The notes: a model not told the origin generated them from the letters alone. DNA of 64,000 nucleotides from Caprella mutica (GCA_947561585.1 CANNZV010002532.1:30559-94558); one strand, 5' to 3'; shown: positions 1-13,007, numbered from the stretch's first letter. A program made the numbers and translations.

Positions 1-532
1 TTACGGATATACAAAGTCTTCATTACGTCATATTGCAATCTATTAATATACTTTGTACGGTCCTTTAAATTTATCACTGCCTCTAAAAGATAATTATTTA
101 TCCTCTTCATTTCGATAATAATGTGAAGATTAAAAGGTCGATAGGTTCAACATATGATCAGAATATTGAATCTAGCTAATATACTCGAAAATCTTTAAAT
201 TATGATCCTTTATAAAGAGTAGCGTGATAGTTATAAACGATTATAAGATTCAATAGTCTATGATATTTATTCATATCATTAATATATTAACTTGTCCTTT
301 ACATTAATATATATAAAGTTAAAATAATCTATTTGATTATTCAGATTATTTAAATCCGTTATATATTCAATATTTTAATTTAAATACATTAAATCAAGAA
401 AAATCATCACCTTTTTATCCCTATTAATTTATCATCAAATCATTCCAACTATAACTATACTATTAAATAGTGTAAATCAATTACATTTAATTATACAAAC
501 ATTTCTTTAAAGGTAAATAATTTTATTTCACT
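1..532. other. AT-rich DNA, nothing recognised
   Basis: Very AT-rich sequence with no long frame, repeat array or RNA gene seen. Confidence 0.5.
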
Positions 533-538
533 ATGTGT

Positions 539-700
539 TCACAGTATATTACAGTAAATGATATTTATAAAATAATAGTAGCCATTTATTTCTCATTAAT
601 TATTATATGTGGGGTACCTCAAGGCTCAGTTTTGGGGCCGCTACTATATTTCATGTATAATAATGCAATCAAAATAACTGTTTTTGACCTCCATTATATA
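539..700 (+). pseudogene. Non-LTR retrotransposon reverse transcriptase fragment
   Basis: The translated stretch CGVPQGSVLGPLLYFMYNNA (about 606-665) matches the conserved GVPQGSVLGPLLF block of LINE-type reverse transcriptases. The preceding SQYITVNDI fits the region just upstream of that block. Only about 55 codons survive, the catalytic YxDD region is not seen, and the flanks are AT-rich non-coding DNA. It is a 5'- and 3'-truncated relic. Confidence 0.75.
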
Positions 701-715
701 TTAATTTCTTTCTAA

Positions 716-1400
716 AGATTTATCTCCTATTGTTATTTTAAATGGTTATTTGGAAAGATTTCTATATGATGTTTGCTGGATATATTAAAGTCATCATATT
801 GAATATTTTTAACATTTCTATTTTAAGAATGAGTTGCAGAAATGCGTATTTTGTATGGAATTAATCTAGTGGATTTACTTTCTACCATTAATATATAGTT
901 CCGAAATTTTATTCAATATGCAAATGAAAGATTCTTTTATCCAGTTCTTGATATAAATTTGCTTTGTATCGTAAACATCGATAAATAGCAGATATTTCTA
1001 GCTCTTTGCTAACAATTTGGTTAGACGGGCACTTGATTATATAATTTCGTATACTATGTTTGCTTTTGTATATTTTGTATACCCCAAAATTAATGAGTTT
1101 TATTATTAGTCAGAAAATTTTCTATTTGTTCATTTTAGTTCACTTTTTACATGCAATTTGTTGGGAACTTGTAACATGGAGGTACAAATATTAGTTATGG
1201 TACTTAAAATATACTTGTATCTATCTTTTTCAAGTAAATTTGCTTGTCATGGTTTTTCCTCGTTCTTTTCGTATAAAAGAAAACCCCAATTCTTTTTAAA
1301 ATCTGATATAGCTTTGGTCCTTACCCTGACGACTTTAATTCATGTACCCATTTATCTTGGAGATTTAAAAAAGAAACGTAACTATGCATGATAATATATT
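716..1400. other. AT-rich DNA, nothing recognised
   Basis: A 77-codon frame at 1158-1391 has AT-rich composition and no recognisable motif. I do not call it a gene. Confidence 0.45.
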
Positions 1401-1404
1401 ACCG

Positions 1405-1680
1405 ACTATTGAGCGAAACGTACAAGCCGGTTGACTCCTCCGTGTAGGTTTCAAACTCCCATGTCAGTCCCTATACCCGCTGATACCCAGGGTGACTCCG
1501 GACTGGGGTACTGGTACTCCATGGGGTACCTTAGGGCTTAACCTTCGAAGCTAACCTGCGGTGCATAGCTAAGCTGCACCTATGCACGGTCACCTTTACG
1601 AGTTGGGACCAGGGATGGCTTAAGGATAGGCCAGGTTAACATAGGGAGTCCTTTTTCTAGTTAGCCACTCACCGTCTTTT
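1405..1680. other. GC-richer island, possible old repeat
   Basis: This stretch is much richer in G and C than its flanks, with many CC/GG-rich words (GTACTCCATGGGGTACC). It has no long frame. It could be a degraded SINE-like or other repeat. The sequence alone does not settle it. Confidence 0.3.
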
Positions 1681-1699
1681 TACACTCTCATCAAAAGGC

Positions 1700-2820
1700 T
1701 ATGGTAATATGGATGATTTTAATTGTTTGAATAGGCTGATGAGGGCTTTGTCTAACGCTTATTCTCTTTAATAAGATGGAGATTGATTATTGTGAATATA
1801 TCAGTCTGGCCTCTTATCTACCGTTCTGAAAAACTTCTACCTTTTAATTGAGTGAGACATATTGCGAGGTGATTAATTACCTTTATCTCCCTTCTGATTG
1901 ATTAAATGATGGTGTTGTTTTTCCCTCATAAAAAAGTGTGTACCTACCAATACAATGTATTGTTTAGAGGTTAATATCCTCCGCCCCTATGTTCACTGCC
2001 TACCTTATTAGGTGTAACTGTCTTAAACCTTTCTAACTATGCAGCTCAAATGAGCAATGCATTATTATATGCACATCAATAGTAAACACTGTATCCCCAT
2101 CTATAGGATTTTTATATTTAAATTTAACACACATCTCCTTTTGTATTTATATTACATTTAATTTAATCAAGTTCAACCTATTTTATTTACGCTCCATTTT
2201 CTGTGTTTTTTATACACTTTCTTCATTCTTTTATTCTTATTTCCCTCTCTTATATTTATTGGTAATTTTCTTCCATCATTTTTGCCGTGGGCAGAATATG
2301 CCGATAATGTGTTGCGTGCAGTAACCCTTACTTACAGGACTACTGCATGCAGTACCTACTCTGAGAAAGATGCTACTGTACAAGGAGCAGTACAGACAGT
2401 ATTTACATTGACTGACACTTGCAGTACATGTACTGTCTGCTTAAATACTGCAGTACATGTTCTGCATATTCCTATATCTGTGCAGTACATGTCCTGCAAG
2501 TTTCTGAAGTATATAGGATCAATTTTTTTCCTGTATATCACTACAGTTCCACTCTTTCTAGTCCCTTCTATTTACCACCAAAGAATAATCCCAATGTACT
2601 GTAGTTAAGTGAGGCATTCAATGGAATAGATTTTCTCTTCGATTTACCAGCTAATATCATCTCTATTCTCTCGAGGTGAAATTAACCCCTAATTATCGGT
2701 TGCTCCTAACCGTAAATAAACAAAATGACAAACTACGTAAAGTGAATCTAATTGAAATGGTCCAGATGCCTTGTTCTGGTCATTACCTGGCCACTTCAAT
2801 GGACAGAAGCCGCTACTATT
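1700..2820. other. AT-rich DNA with three spaced TGCAGTACATGT words
   Basis: The word GCAGTACATGT recurs near 2421, 2451 and 2482, about 31 bp apart, within a region of low-quality frames. The overlapping frames at 2282-2608 on both strands look like repeat artefacts. Confidence 0.4.
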
Positions 2821-2825
2821 TCTAT

Positions 2826-3160
2826 GGGGTAACTAAATGAGAGATTTTACCCTGTTCTCTCTCGTTTAAAGTAACTAGGATGGCAAATGTACCCTAAAAT
2901 CCCTCGTTTGAGGTAAATTACCGAGAAAATATACACTATAATCCCTCGTTTGGGGGTAAATTATCGAGAAATATACCATATAATCCATAGTTTGGGGTAA
3001 ATTACCGAGAAAATATACCATATAATCCATCTTTTGGGGTAACTCACTAGTATATCCTATACTCTCTCGTTTGGGGTAACTCACAGGGAGAATATATTCG
3101 GTATTCTCTCGTTTGGGGTAACTCACTGGGCAAATTACCCTATAACGTCCTTTTTTAACG
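2826..3160. repeat. Degenerate minisatellite, about 46-bp unit, about 7 copies
   Basis: Repeated CTCGTTTGGGGTAACTCAC and ATAATCC...GGGGTAAATTACCG variants recur at about 45-50 bp. The minus-strand 97-codon frame over it is a by-product of the repeat. Confidence 0.8.
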
Positions 3161-3960
3161 AAATTCACATCACTGATTGCAATTTGAAGAAAATATTATA
3201 CGTGAATTTCATTTCGTTATCATTTGTTTTTGAATATTAATTTAAAATGCATATAGGACCATCATGTTTTTGTTTATAATATTTGATTGCTTTTTTTTGT
3301 GGTTATGGATGTATCCTTTGGTTTAGAGACTTAATAAGCTGTATAATGCTAATGAGATTTTTTTTATTGCCACTAAAATCATTTCAAGCTGGTTAGAATT
3401 TGTTTGTTTGGTTAGGTATATAATAAATGGAACATTTCATTTTATTTTCATGTTGAATTATTAATTTGATTTATAATTTAATCCCACTTTATTAAAGTTA
3501 TTACAGTTTATTTTTTATCAAAATTTTGAAATTGAATGTAAAAATCAGGAATTAATTTATTGAATAAGTTTAGTTGAAATAATTCATTTTTATAATAGTA
3601 AATTTAATAAAAAAATTATTTATTTCTAAAAAATGTTTACATAAAAATGAAATTGAAGTTATATATTTAAATTATTTATTATAGTTTTTAATAAACATAC
3701 ATTTTAGAGTAACTTTATTTTGTAATAACCATAACATTGATAAAAACTATATTACTTTAATAAACCAATTACAGTAGAGCTAATTACCTAATACCTTTGT
3801 GTGAAAGTAATTATTATTATCCGGTAATTTTAAGTTATATTTTTTCTATCCCAATTATTGGTGTAATATGAGTTTTTCTTATGAATATTCAATATATTAA
3901 CTTATCGTTTTTAGATAAAATTTAAGAAGTATCCAATTGAAATTAGATTATACGGTAATT
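3161..3960. other. AT-rich DNA, nothing recognised
   Basis: No gene, array or inverted element seen. Confidence 0.45.
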
Positions 3961-3962
3961 AT

Positions 3963-4040
3963 TTATGGTGGGGCCATAAAATATTATGTTGGGGTCATAG
4001 AAGATTATGGTGGGGCAATGGAAGATTATGGTGGGGTCCT
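3963..4040. repeat. Short tandem repeat, about 23-bp unit, 3-4 copies
   Basis: GATTATGGTGGGGC-type units with point differences are repeated head to tail. Confidence 0.7.
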
Positions 4041-7000
4041 CTCTTAACTTTCGCTGGCCCCACTATAATTTTCTCTCTGAGTTCATTATTAGAGCTTATA
4101 AAACTATCTCCAAAATAGCAATCCAAATAGATTTATTCAATTTTGTTATCATTTCATTTATATCACTAAAAGGATATCACCTTTCTCATTCCATAGTTTT
4201 TAAAACAATGATTATTATGTACTTCTTTATTACTATTATAATTTACTAAAATGACCAAAAGTGTAGAACTTAATAAAATATTATTTATTAAAAACACAGC
4301 ATACATTATTATAGGTAACATGCATTTATTACTATGTTATTAATGTTGCAACTCAATCTCCAACTATACATTAATGTTTATACAACATTGGCAATATCTA
4401 ATTATAGGTTGCAAAAACACATTTTTTAATTATCCATAAATTTCATCAGTTCATATTTTTCTGTTTTGAGGTTGTTTTGCAGTGTTATTTTTCCCTGTAA
4501 TTGTGGGTTATTTTTATTGCTGAGTAATTACACAATATAGCAGTATAGCTAAGATTTTCTCTTTTATTATCTTATTTTTATTCTTTCCTTTACTAATTTT
4601 GTTATTCTACTCTCTCTCCTTTATTTGGAATTAGCAATTCTGAAAATAATTTCATTGTTTTATTTTTATCATTCTTTCATATTTTTTCTTTAATCTATTT
4701 TAACTGCTTTAAATTTTTTTTTAATATATCATTTAGTTTACACGTTTCCATTAATAAATCTTCATCAATTTTTAGATCATTAAATTTTGTCAATATTTTT
4801 TTTTCTAATATAAATTTCATTCTATTTTATTTATTTCAATATATGTTATTTTACAATTTCAAAAAAAATAATTCAAGTTTTTTTTTACAGGTAAGAACCA
4901 CTTATCACACATAATCTACCTATGGAGTTGTAAGTACAAAATAAAAACTAAATGATTTTATTCCTATACAAACTTATAGGACAAATTAATAAATTTCTAA
5001 AAATATGTTGCAATTATAAATCAATTTTTAATTTCTTTTCTAAATATGCATTTCTTAAACCTCTATCACCATTCAAAGCGAAAAAATTAATCTAAAACAC
5101 CAAAAAATGTACAATTTTTTTGTTCCTACCAAGCTAAAATATTCCACTTCCATTCATTTAAATGGAGGACAAACTTTCCCATTAAAGTAGATGGTAGGAA
5201 TGTTGTGATGTTGTTCCTGGTGACTACTGCAATAAGATGATGTTGTACTATTATTACATAACACTGCATTATTAGCTAAAGTGAATTGAAACCTGTAACC
5301 CATTGTACTTTGTTTCGTTTTCACGGTCATTCAAAGTCGAGTACACGGTTGTTCGTTACAAGCGGGTATGCAGATAAGCCTTTATAGCTTTTGAAGCCTT
5401 TATAGCTTTTATGGCCTTTATACCAAGGGTCAGCGTGAACAAAAGAGTTGCTTCTGAGGAAAACTATGCTATCTTCAATGAGAAGGTGTACAGGTATAAG
5501 AGGAAAGGTGTAAGTAGGTATAAGAGGAAAGAAGTAGTACCTAGGTATGAGTGGATTAAAGCGTGTGTCAATATATTACAGAATTCTCATCAGGAAGTCC
5601 CTCTTTTTGTTTTGTATTTATTGATAAGGTATTGCAAAGTTCATGTCTAATTATTTATTCAAAGCAATAATAATATAATATTAGGTACATTTATTTTCGA
5701 CTGAAAAGAAATGGTGTTGCAAAACTTATTCAAATAACAGTAATTATCGCAGCGAAATATAAATTATGTCAAGATTTTAGGGTGAATCCTTTAACGCCTT
5801 CAACCCTCTTCAGTTCAACCTGACGCGGTCGGTCCCTAAGGTTGAAAATACATAGTGTTCAACACATGCCATGAACCCACTTGACTGTGAAACCCAAGTT
5901 CTTTGAGTTTGGGTTCTAATACACCCTGTTCTATATTGGTACTTTGCAGTACTCTGGGCTAACCCTGAACTTGTAGCCTTGAAATAAGTTTGTGCACGCG
6001 TGCTCTGGGTTTAACCCTAACCCCGCACGGTGTGGTGGGCCCATGGGGGCACAACAACAAACATAGAAATAGCTAGTGCATGCATTCCCTATATTTACCT
6101 GCTAATTAACTCTGTTTACATACCTGAGATGTGATGGACAGACGCTCTTAGTTAAAATAGATTGGTTATGTTAATGGAAGAAAAAGAAATTGCTTTATTT
6201 TTCTTCTCTGTTTTACTATTATTTTGCCCTTGTTTTTCACATATTAATTATTTCAATGATTTCCTTATTTAAAATTAGAAGTAGATGAACTTTCGATTTC
6301 GCAACTATTTTAATGTTTGTTTATAAATAAATATAATAATAGTATCATTGTATATAGGTATACATATAAAAATTAAAATAACAAAATATTGTTATAAAAT
6401 AATATAATTTTATTTCACTTTTAATTTTCTGCAAAAAAAAAGACTTGCTTTTTATCATATTTTATTTAATTAATTATATTTTATTTGCACTGTGACGATA
6501 TAACTAATTAATGCAATTATTATTGATTTATTTAATATGCCGCCATTGTATTTGTGAAAGCGTATTTAATTTTATGCATTAGAGTGTTGATGATTGTTTT
6601 TAATTACTGAAGAAAAAGTATAGTCTGGCAGATTAATTGAAAATCTAATTTTTTTCTATATTTTCTTTAGTAATTTTAATTTAGAGGCGATTAGACATCC
6701 CGATTACGATTTCTGTTATGGCAATAAATATACTGTATTTTATCATTGATTTGTTTATTGTAGTTAGTAAGTATTGAACTGTTTCATAATTAAAGAATAT
6801 TGTATTTCTCATGAGTAATCGCTAAAAACATGATTATGAACAAATAGATAAATTAGAAAGTTCTTAGATACAAAATAGATGTACCTATAGTACTGTTTTG
6901 TAAACCAAAATAAATTTTTGTTTTCACAATTTTAGAATGTTTATGGAATAGTAAAACATTGACTAAATTGCCCATAATCATTATGATCGCTTAAATGCAA

Positions 7001-7149
7001 AATGGTGATTTTTGAGAACTAATATAACCAGTTCTGGTATCAAATAAAACGTTAATAATCAATGTTTCATTCTACAAATCATATATAATCTTGATGCTAG
7101 AGTCATAATCTTACAATTTCAGGCACCTAGATTTCAAATTCATACTTTG
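4041..7149. other. AT-rich DNA with a GC-richer island at about 5780-6060
   Basis: Mostly AT-rich DNA. Around 5385-5545 there are short imperfect direct repeats (GCCTTTATAGCTTTT; GTATAAGAGGAAAG). The island at 5780-6060 contains GGGTTTAACCCTAACCCC and GGGCCCATGGGGGC and is non-coding. It may be an old repeat. Confidence 0.4.
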
Positions 7150-7178
7150 TATCATTGTTGTAGATCGAAATATATATA

Positions 7179-8235
7179 GTGGTCAAATTCCACAACGAAA
7201 GGAAGATTAATTCATCAATCATTGTAAAGAAGTTGATAGAGAATCATGCAACAGTTTGGAGAAATGTTAAAAAATCAAGGATTCTGGTTCAACATACAAA
7301 AACCAAGCGTACTGACCTAAAAAAAGATCAAAAACAAGCGGGTGAAGTTTCGTCTAAACCCATAAATATTTCATCATAAATTGGCTTCAGACGTCAGTGT
7401 TAATAAATTTTCAATGTATCGAGTACTGAAAGTAAATTTGAGAACAAATCACTTTAAAATGCTGAAATTTCATAGTCTTACTGACCATCATGAGAGAACG
7501 AAAGTTGAAAGTCATCAATTCCTGAATGAGATGGCTGAAGATTGGCTCCCTAGCTTGGTGTTCCCAGATGAGGAAATTTGGTATTCAGCAAGTTGAGAAT
7601 CATCTGAAAGATCAAGTTTGGAGTTTCTGTAGTTCAACCGAAGGTAGGATTGTGACGAGACGTCAAAATGCACAGTCTGTGATTCTTTTTGGGCTTTGTG
7701 ACGGCCACAGGAATATTCCTCGTAATTATGCCTTGTGGGACCAAATTGAACTAGAGAAAGGTACATTTCTTTTTCTGGAATCGAAGTTGCTTTCATGAAC
7801 TGAATAACAGTTTCATGGTTCACCATGGAGTCTCTAACAGAACTCAGCTCCATCACATGGCTTCAATAGTCCCAAACCTGGATTCAAATGAACATCCCAT
7901 CCTTCTTAGGCAATGATGTCTGGTCGTAGGACTTCATAATTATCTGCTCATTTTTGGAAACGAGGGCCTCAGCTACTCCTCACACTTCTCTCGAGTCCCT
8001 GAAAGCAAAATTGCTAGCAGAATGGGAAGTGACTCCACAAGAACAGATACATCCCAGTCAGCAAGGATATATTCCTGGGATATTAATGGAATATCCCAGG
8101 AATATATACTTCTTCCCAGAGTTATTCTCTTAATATCCCAGGAATAATGCTTGATACCTGGGATGCCGCTTACGATGTATTTGTCCCTAAACTGAAAGCT
8201 GTAGCTCTTAATAAGGGTGGTTATATCGGATAAGT
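7179..8235 (+). pseudogene. Degenerate mariner/Tc1-type transposase relic
   Basis: Three frames together read like a mariner-family transposase. An N-terminal helix-turn-helix part (about 7179-7379, with VKKLIENHATVWRNVKK) is followed after a stop by a part with SMYRVLKVNLRTNHFKM and EMAEDWLPSLVFPDEE (7381-7596). The last part corresponds to the first catalytic Asp region. A frameshift then leads into a segment with ENHLKDQVW and EGRIVTRRQNAQSVI (about 7580-7740). Beyond 7798 only short matches remain: a stretch resembling the second Asp region (near 7810-7880), ESLKAKLLAEWEVTPQEQ (about 7996-8048) and DVFVPKLKAVALNKGGYIG (about 8175-8231), which is the usual C-terminal end. Multiple stops and shifts, plus an inserted hairpin at 8050-8165, make it inactive. 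The assignment rests on remembered family motifs, not an alignment. Confidence 0.8.
8050..8165. mobile_element. 116-bp hairpin element nested in the mariner relic
   Basis: The ends are inverted (CATCCCAG / CTGGGATG). The insert interrupts the transposase between the EWEVTPQEQI codons and the final AAYDVFVPKLK codons. Inside is a perfect 18-bp inverted repeat (8067-8084 with 8090-8107, loop 8085-8089) built on ATTCCTGGGATATT. It is probably a tiny MITE. No clear target duplication was found. Confidence 0.55.
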
Positions 8236-8788
8236 GGATAACTGTATCGCTTGTTTGATTTTCACTTTAGATTTGTAATCTTCCAAATCAAATTTTTAAA
8301 TTTTAATATACATTATATTTTAAAATGTTGTTTATCTATATTCTGAAACACCCTGTATATTGTTTTCCCGTAATTTTCATGTTTTTTTCTCTCTCTTTCT
8401 TTTTTGACCATAACACTTTTTTGTATCCTCCTGATAGTTTTTAACTGTAAGAGACTTTTCTTCAAACAATATGAGACTTGATTACCCCTTCCTAAGCCTG
8501 TTCTCCTATCAATAATAGTTTGCAATGTCCGCTAGGCAGTAAATCCGTGTAATGGTAGACTCTAAAGTCACTATCAGTTTCGGTAATTGAGCAATAGAGC
8601 TACTCGATGTACTTGTTAAATAGAGTCCCAACCACCCAGTTAGTTAGGTCGGAAATTCTTACCCTAAGCATTTGAAAACCTGATCAGTTATTATTTTCCC
8701 CACCAAGCTGGTTGTACAGTGAAACAGTTGAGTTACGAAGTATTGGTTCTTTCATAACACAGAGCCACTTCTATTTTGGGTGCACTTG

Positions 8789-8822
8789 ATAGTTTTCTAT
8801 GATTAAAATCATAGAAAACTAT
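8789..8822. repeat. Perfect 16-bp inverted repeat
   Basis: ATAGTTTTCTATGATT is followed by two bases and its exact reverse complement, giving a near-uninterrupted hairpin. No element boundary is recognisable. Confidence 0.85.
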
Positions 8823-9231
8823 GATATTTCAGGGATAACTTGGACGCATTTCTTGACGGATATCATCTTCTATAATGTAAACATAGAAAATACTTCATAT
8901 TTCAAGTGCATTTCATAATTCAGGTCTTTCATTACTCGAGGGCTTCATAAAGCAGAACTTCCTAACTCAGGAGTTTTACTGTACCAAGATTTTGGTAGAC
9001 TAGGTTCAGGCCTAGGACCACTAAGGCAGGTGTACTGTAGGAGTGGTTCATGGCGATATATCATGTGGTTATAGCAATCTTCATGAGCTTAATGGTCCTG
9101 TACTGCAACAGAAAGTGCTCATCAAGAAAAACTGAAGAGACACGCAACTAATTTAATTAGAAGTTTGAGCCGGTTAATATATTTTAAAGATACTGAGATA
9201 ACGTACCGGTGATTGTTAAATATGACCTACC

Positions 9232-9325
9232 CAGTTAGTAAAGATGAACAGATTTGACCCCCAGTACAGTTAGTAAGGATGTACAGATTTGACCCCCAGT
9301 ATAGTTAGTAAAGATGTACAGTTTT
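9232..9325. repeat. Tandem repeat, about 35-bp unit, 3 copies
   Basis: CAGTTAGTAAAGATG followed by ACAGATTTGACCCCC recurs three times with few changes. Confidence 0.8.
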
Positions 9326-9591
9326 ATCTCTAAATAATAAATTTATTTTTAATACTTTGGTTTAAACTTCAATATCAGAAGTTCAACACAAATATCAGTT
9401 CATTTTCTTGTGTTAAAGGAAAAAATTGTCCTATACTGTAGGTATTATTATCAGATCTTTTAATTTAAATAGTTGATGCCAGGATATTTATTTAAACAGA
9501 CGAACTAAATTCATAGAATTAAACCTGTTAGACTTTTTAACCACATGCTAGCAAGAAAGGATATAAGGATGCAGTTCTGGTAGAGGGTGGC

Positions 9592-9783
9592 CGGTATATT
9601 CCACCTTGGTATATTACATCCCGGTATATTCTACTCTGGTATATTCTACCCTATGTATAATCCACCCCGCTATATTCCAACTCAGTATATTCCACCCGCT
9701 GTATTCCACACCGGTATATTCCATTCCTGTATATTCTCCTACCCGATATACTCTATCCCGGTATATTCCACCACGGGTAAATA
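9592..9783. repeat. Tandem repeat, about 16-bp unit, about 12 copies
   Basis: Units of the form CCGGTATATTCCACCC with substitutions. The two overlapping plus-strand frames here (PVYST/GIFH-rich) derive from the repeat. Confidence 0.85.
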
Positions 9784-9857
9784 CTAAATACACTATACAT
9801 CTCAGGTTAGGTTAGCGGTTCGGTTGGGGGTCTGGGGGTAATATGCCGGGGTAGAAT

Positions 9858-9939
9858 ATACCTATAACCCCGGTAGACTTATCTATATACCTATAACCCC
9901 GGTAGACTTATCTATATACCTATAACCCCGGTAGACTTA
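9858..9939. repeat. Tandem repeat, 29-bp unit, about 3 copies
   Basis: ATACCTATAACCCCGGTAGA recurs at exact 29-bp spacing (starts about 9858, 9887, 9916). Confidence 0.85.
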
Positions 9940-11327
9940 ATATCTACTCCACACTAGTAGGTATAAGGATTAAGGACCAATTATTCTGCATACCTGAATA
10001 TCCAGTTAAGGAGATTTTAATCGCAGAAACTGGATTCGATGACCCTTTAATTAAGTCTCTAACTAATTATTATAATTGTTATGTTGGTGACTTGTGGTAT
10101 TTATATAGTGGTAATAGAATTATTGTGTTTAATTCTTAGCATTATATATGTAAAGTACATTTTCTATTGTATTAATTCATATTCTTTAAATCATTTAAAT
10201 TTTATTTTTAAGTTTGATTATAAGAAAAACTTCAAATACAAAGATGTAAATAATTACAAGAATATAATAACTTTTTTTATATTTTAGTGAATTACTGGAG
10301 AATTATCACGCCAATTTAAATATATTTCATTAATAAGCACTAAAATATAATTTATATTCTTCTTGTTTTTAATTGAAAAGTATAATTAAACTTTTTTTTT
10401 TATTTATGACAATTTTTTTTTTAACAGGTGTCTTCTTGCCAGTGCAAAGGTTACACTGTTTCACAATATATTTATTTTACTTTCCCTTTCCGTGTATTTT
10501 GGTCACGAGCTCCAGCCTAAATGGTTATTAAAATGAAAAACCTCAAACATTAGGCAACTTTCGCTGCAAATTACGGCAGAAATTGCCTAACGGAAACATA
10601 AACTTCACTTCTGACGTGCCTTCGTGGTAAAATCTTAGGCTCGCATCATTCGAGAGTTCCATCTAATGATTAAACATGTATTGACACCTATGATTAATTT
10701 CTATTAAATTAAAAGATTTATTTTGCCATTTAAAATCTTTTTCATGAACTGCATTGTACAAATTTGTAAAAGAAATCATGAACCTATTTAAGATTTTCAA
10801 GTTCATGCTTCAGATAACGTTTTAGACGTTTTGAATTCTTTAATTAAATTATTCTTATTGCTGAGATACTTTTCATCGAACTATTTATCTAACAAATGTT
10901 CACATTGAATAGTTTTTAAAGTGAAGTATTCAAGTTGCATCGCTTGATATAAATAATCAGATTTGTGAGCGGGCGGCTCTTTGTTCAGTGTGATATATAA
11001 GAGCATCGGCCTGCATGGCACATCATTCCTCATTGGGATGCCGAGGTGACAGCACACAGACGTGCTTTGTCCCCAACATAATAACCGAAGTACTAAATTG
11101 AACTCCTATTGTATTCACAACACATATATCAGCTTTGATTCTATGTAGTGTTGATTGTATGAATATAATCTTATTCTATCATACTGTAGTGGATTATTTA
11201 TCCACCAATGAATATGTATTCAAAGATTCAGAAGTTAAATATTTAAAAGCATTACAATTCTTGTGTTGAATTTTAGATGGATCTATTTCTATGAAACTCA
11301 TTAGCTATCAGAATTTTATTAACCATC
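9940..11327. other. AT-rich DNA, no gene recognised
   Basis: A GC-richer patch at about 10970-11080 has no open frame or RNA fold that I can name. The rest is AT-rich and featureless. Confidence 0.4.
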
Positions 11328-11531
11328 GTCTCCTTATTTTGCCAATAATGTCCCAATTGGGTACTTACTCTGTCCTAATTTTGCTAACAAAGTCGCAATT
11401 TGAGTACTTACTATGTCCTTATTTTGCTAACAATGTCCTGATTGGGGTACTTACTGTGTCCTTATTTTGCCAATAATGTCCCTATTGGGGTACTTACTGT
11501 GTCCTTATTTTGCCAATAATGTCCAGATTGG
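11328..11531. repeat. Minisatellite, about 43-bp unit, nearly 5 copies
   Basis: GTCCTTATTTTGCCAATAAT and ATTGGGGTACTTACTGTG recur every 42-43 bp. The two rightmost copies are nearly identical, the left ones more diverged. Confidence 0.85.
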
Positions 11532-13007
11532 TATTATTGGCTAAATATGAAAATTTTATTTTCTGTTCAGTAAACTTCGTACATAGACTAGTGTCTAGTG
11601 TTTATTTCTCTGGTTGTCTAGTAGCTTTCATTGTCACAGCATGTGGTACCCAAATCAGCTACCAGTCCTTACTAGTATTGCCATCTTCAATGCCTCTATT
11701 GTTGTTTTTTTCTATGTGATATATTGAAGCTAGTCCTTTATTATTCCTCTATTGAATTAAAGTATTCAACGGATAATAAAGTATGTTTAAATTTCAATGT
11801 TTACATTTAAACAAACCTGCTTGTATTCATTTTATCTACCTATAGTCTCATCAATTCTAGTTAACACTTAAAATTATATGCACGTAGAACACGTATACTC
11901 GCGCTTGATTTGCAATCAAAATATATAGAGTGATTTAAATTATAATAATTGCATTCTTGGCAACCACCTAAACAATCACAAGTCCTTATACTATTAATAA
12001 AATATTAGCTCAAGATTTAGCCTTTATATAAATAAGTAAAACTAATTTGTTTTTCCTAATAAGTATATCCAATTCTTTGGACATTGTTCAAGTCATGTGC
12101 ATTACCCTTGAGGGCACCAACTAGCACTTGCTTGGTTAGACGGGCCTCTCGCCCGGGGCTTATTGGGTTTGGACACCCGGTGGCTGCCCCTGGGGGTACC
12201 TCCAGGCTTCTGTAGCACACTATTGGGTCAAAGCTATTACTAAAATTAGAACAAAGTTGTTATCTGTATTTATCACAGCTTACTACACCCAAAAAGTATT
12301 TTTTTTAAACTTCAAAAGGACTTGAACTCCTGTAAAATTTTATGCTCAATAAAGATGTTTCAATGAATACATTCTTTTAAATTAAGATTATGTGATATAT
12401 ACTGTTTGGAATTATGCCTAAAAAGTTTAATTATCAGTTTATTTAAAGTTAAATTGCCGTATATATCTGGATAACTGTCTCGCCTATCCTAACTTATTTT
12501 CTATTTACTTTCGTTGCTAGGAAGTGCATCTGAATATCTCTTCCGAACACGTTCCTATTTGTTTGCAGAGGAATTCGATTGCTTATTAAGGTGAAGAACC
12601 TTTAGATGCGCCATAACACGCAGCGGTTACAGGGCGCAGATGCGTTTATGCAAAGACGCAGAAACGCGTATATCTTAGATGCGTAGATACATCAATTGGG
12701 AAAACGGTTACGCTTCTATTTAGAGGCGTAGATGCGTTAATATTTAGGTGCAGATACCCTATTGTTTAAATGTGTAAATTGTAAATGAACTCATCTATAC
12801 TGAAATCCTGCTAAATAAATAAAATGGCCACTCTTTTTTTAAAGCTAATGGCTATATATAGCAGACTATAAAGAAAATTTGTTCACTATTCAGGGTAGCT
12901 ACTTACTCAGGAAACTACATTCACTATAGAGGATTTCATTATAGAAGAGATCTACTGTGAACTAATTTTTTAGATTCATAGATTCACTTGGAGAGCCGCA
13001 GATACAC
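11532..13007. other. AT-rich DNA with a GC-rich island and a diverged GCGTAGATGCGTT-rich patch
   Basis: The island at about 12090-12240 (GGGCCTCTCGCCCGGGGC, CCCCTGGGGGTACCTCC) is non-coding. At about 12605-12770 the words GCAGATGCGT and GCGTAGATGCGTT recur irregularly and may be a decayed tandem repeat. Confidence 0.4.

Larger units (their letters stand above)
7150..8359 (+). mobile_element. Dead mariner-type transposon
   Basis: The transposase relic is followed about 110 bp downstream by TTCTGAAACACCCTGTATA (8341-8359), which has the form of a mariner-type terminal repeat ending in the TA target. I could not find the matching 5' terminal repeat upstream, so the left boundary is approximate and that end may be lost. 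Confidence 0.65.

Noticed and set aside
5921..5940. ACACCCTGTTCTATA as a second mariner end
   Set aside because: Only a short partial match to the terminal repeat, in the wrong place and orientation to pair with the one at 8341-8359.
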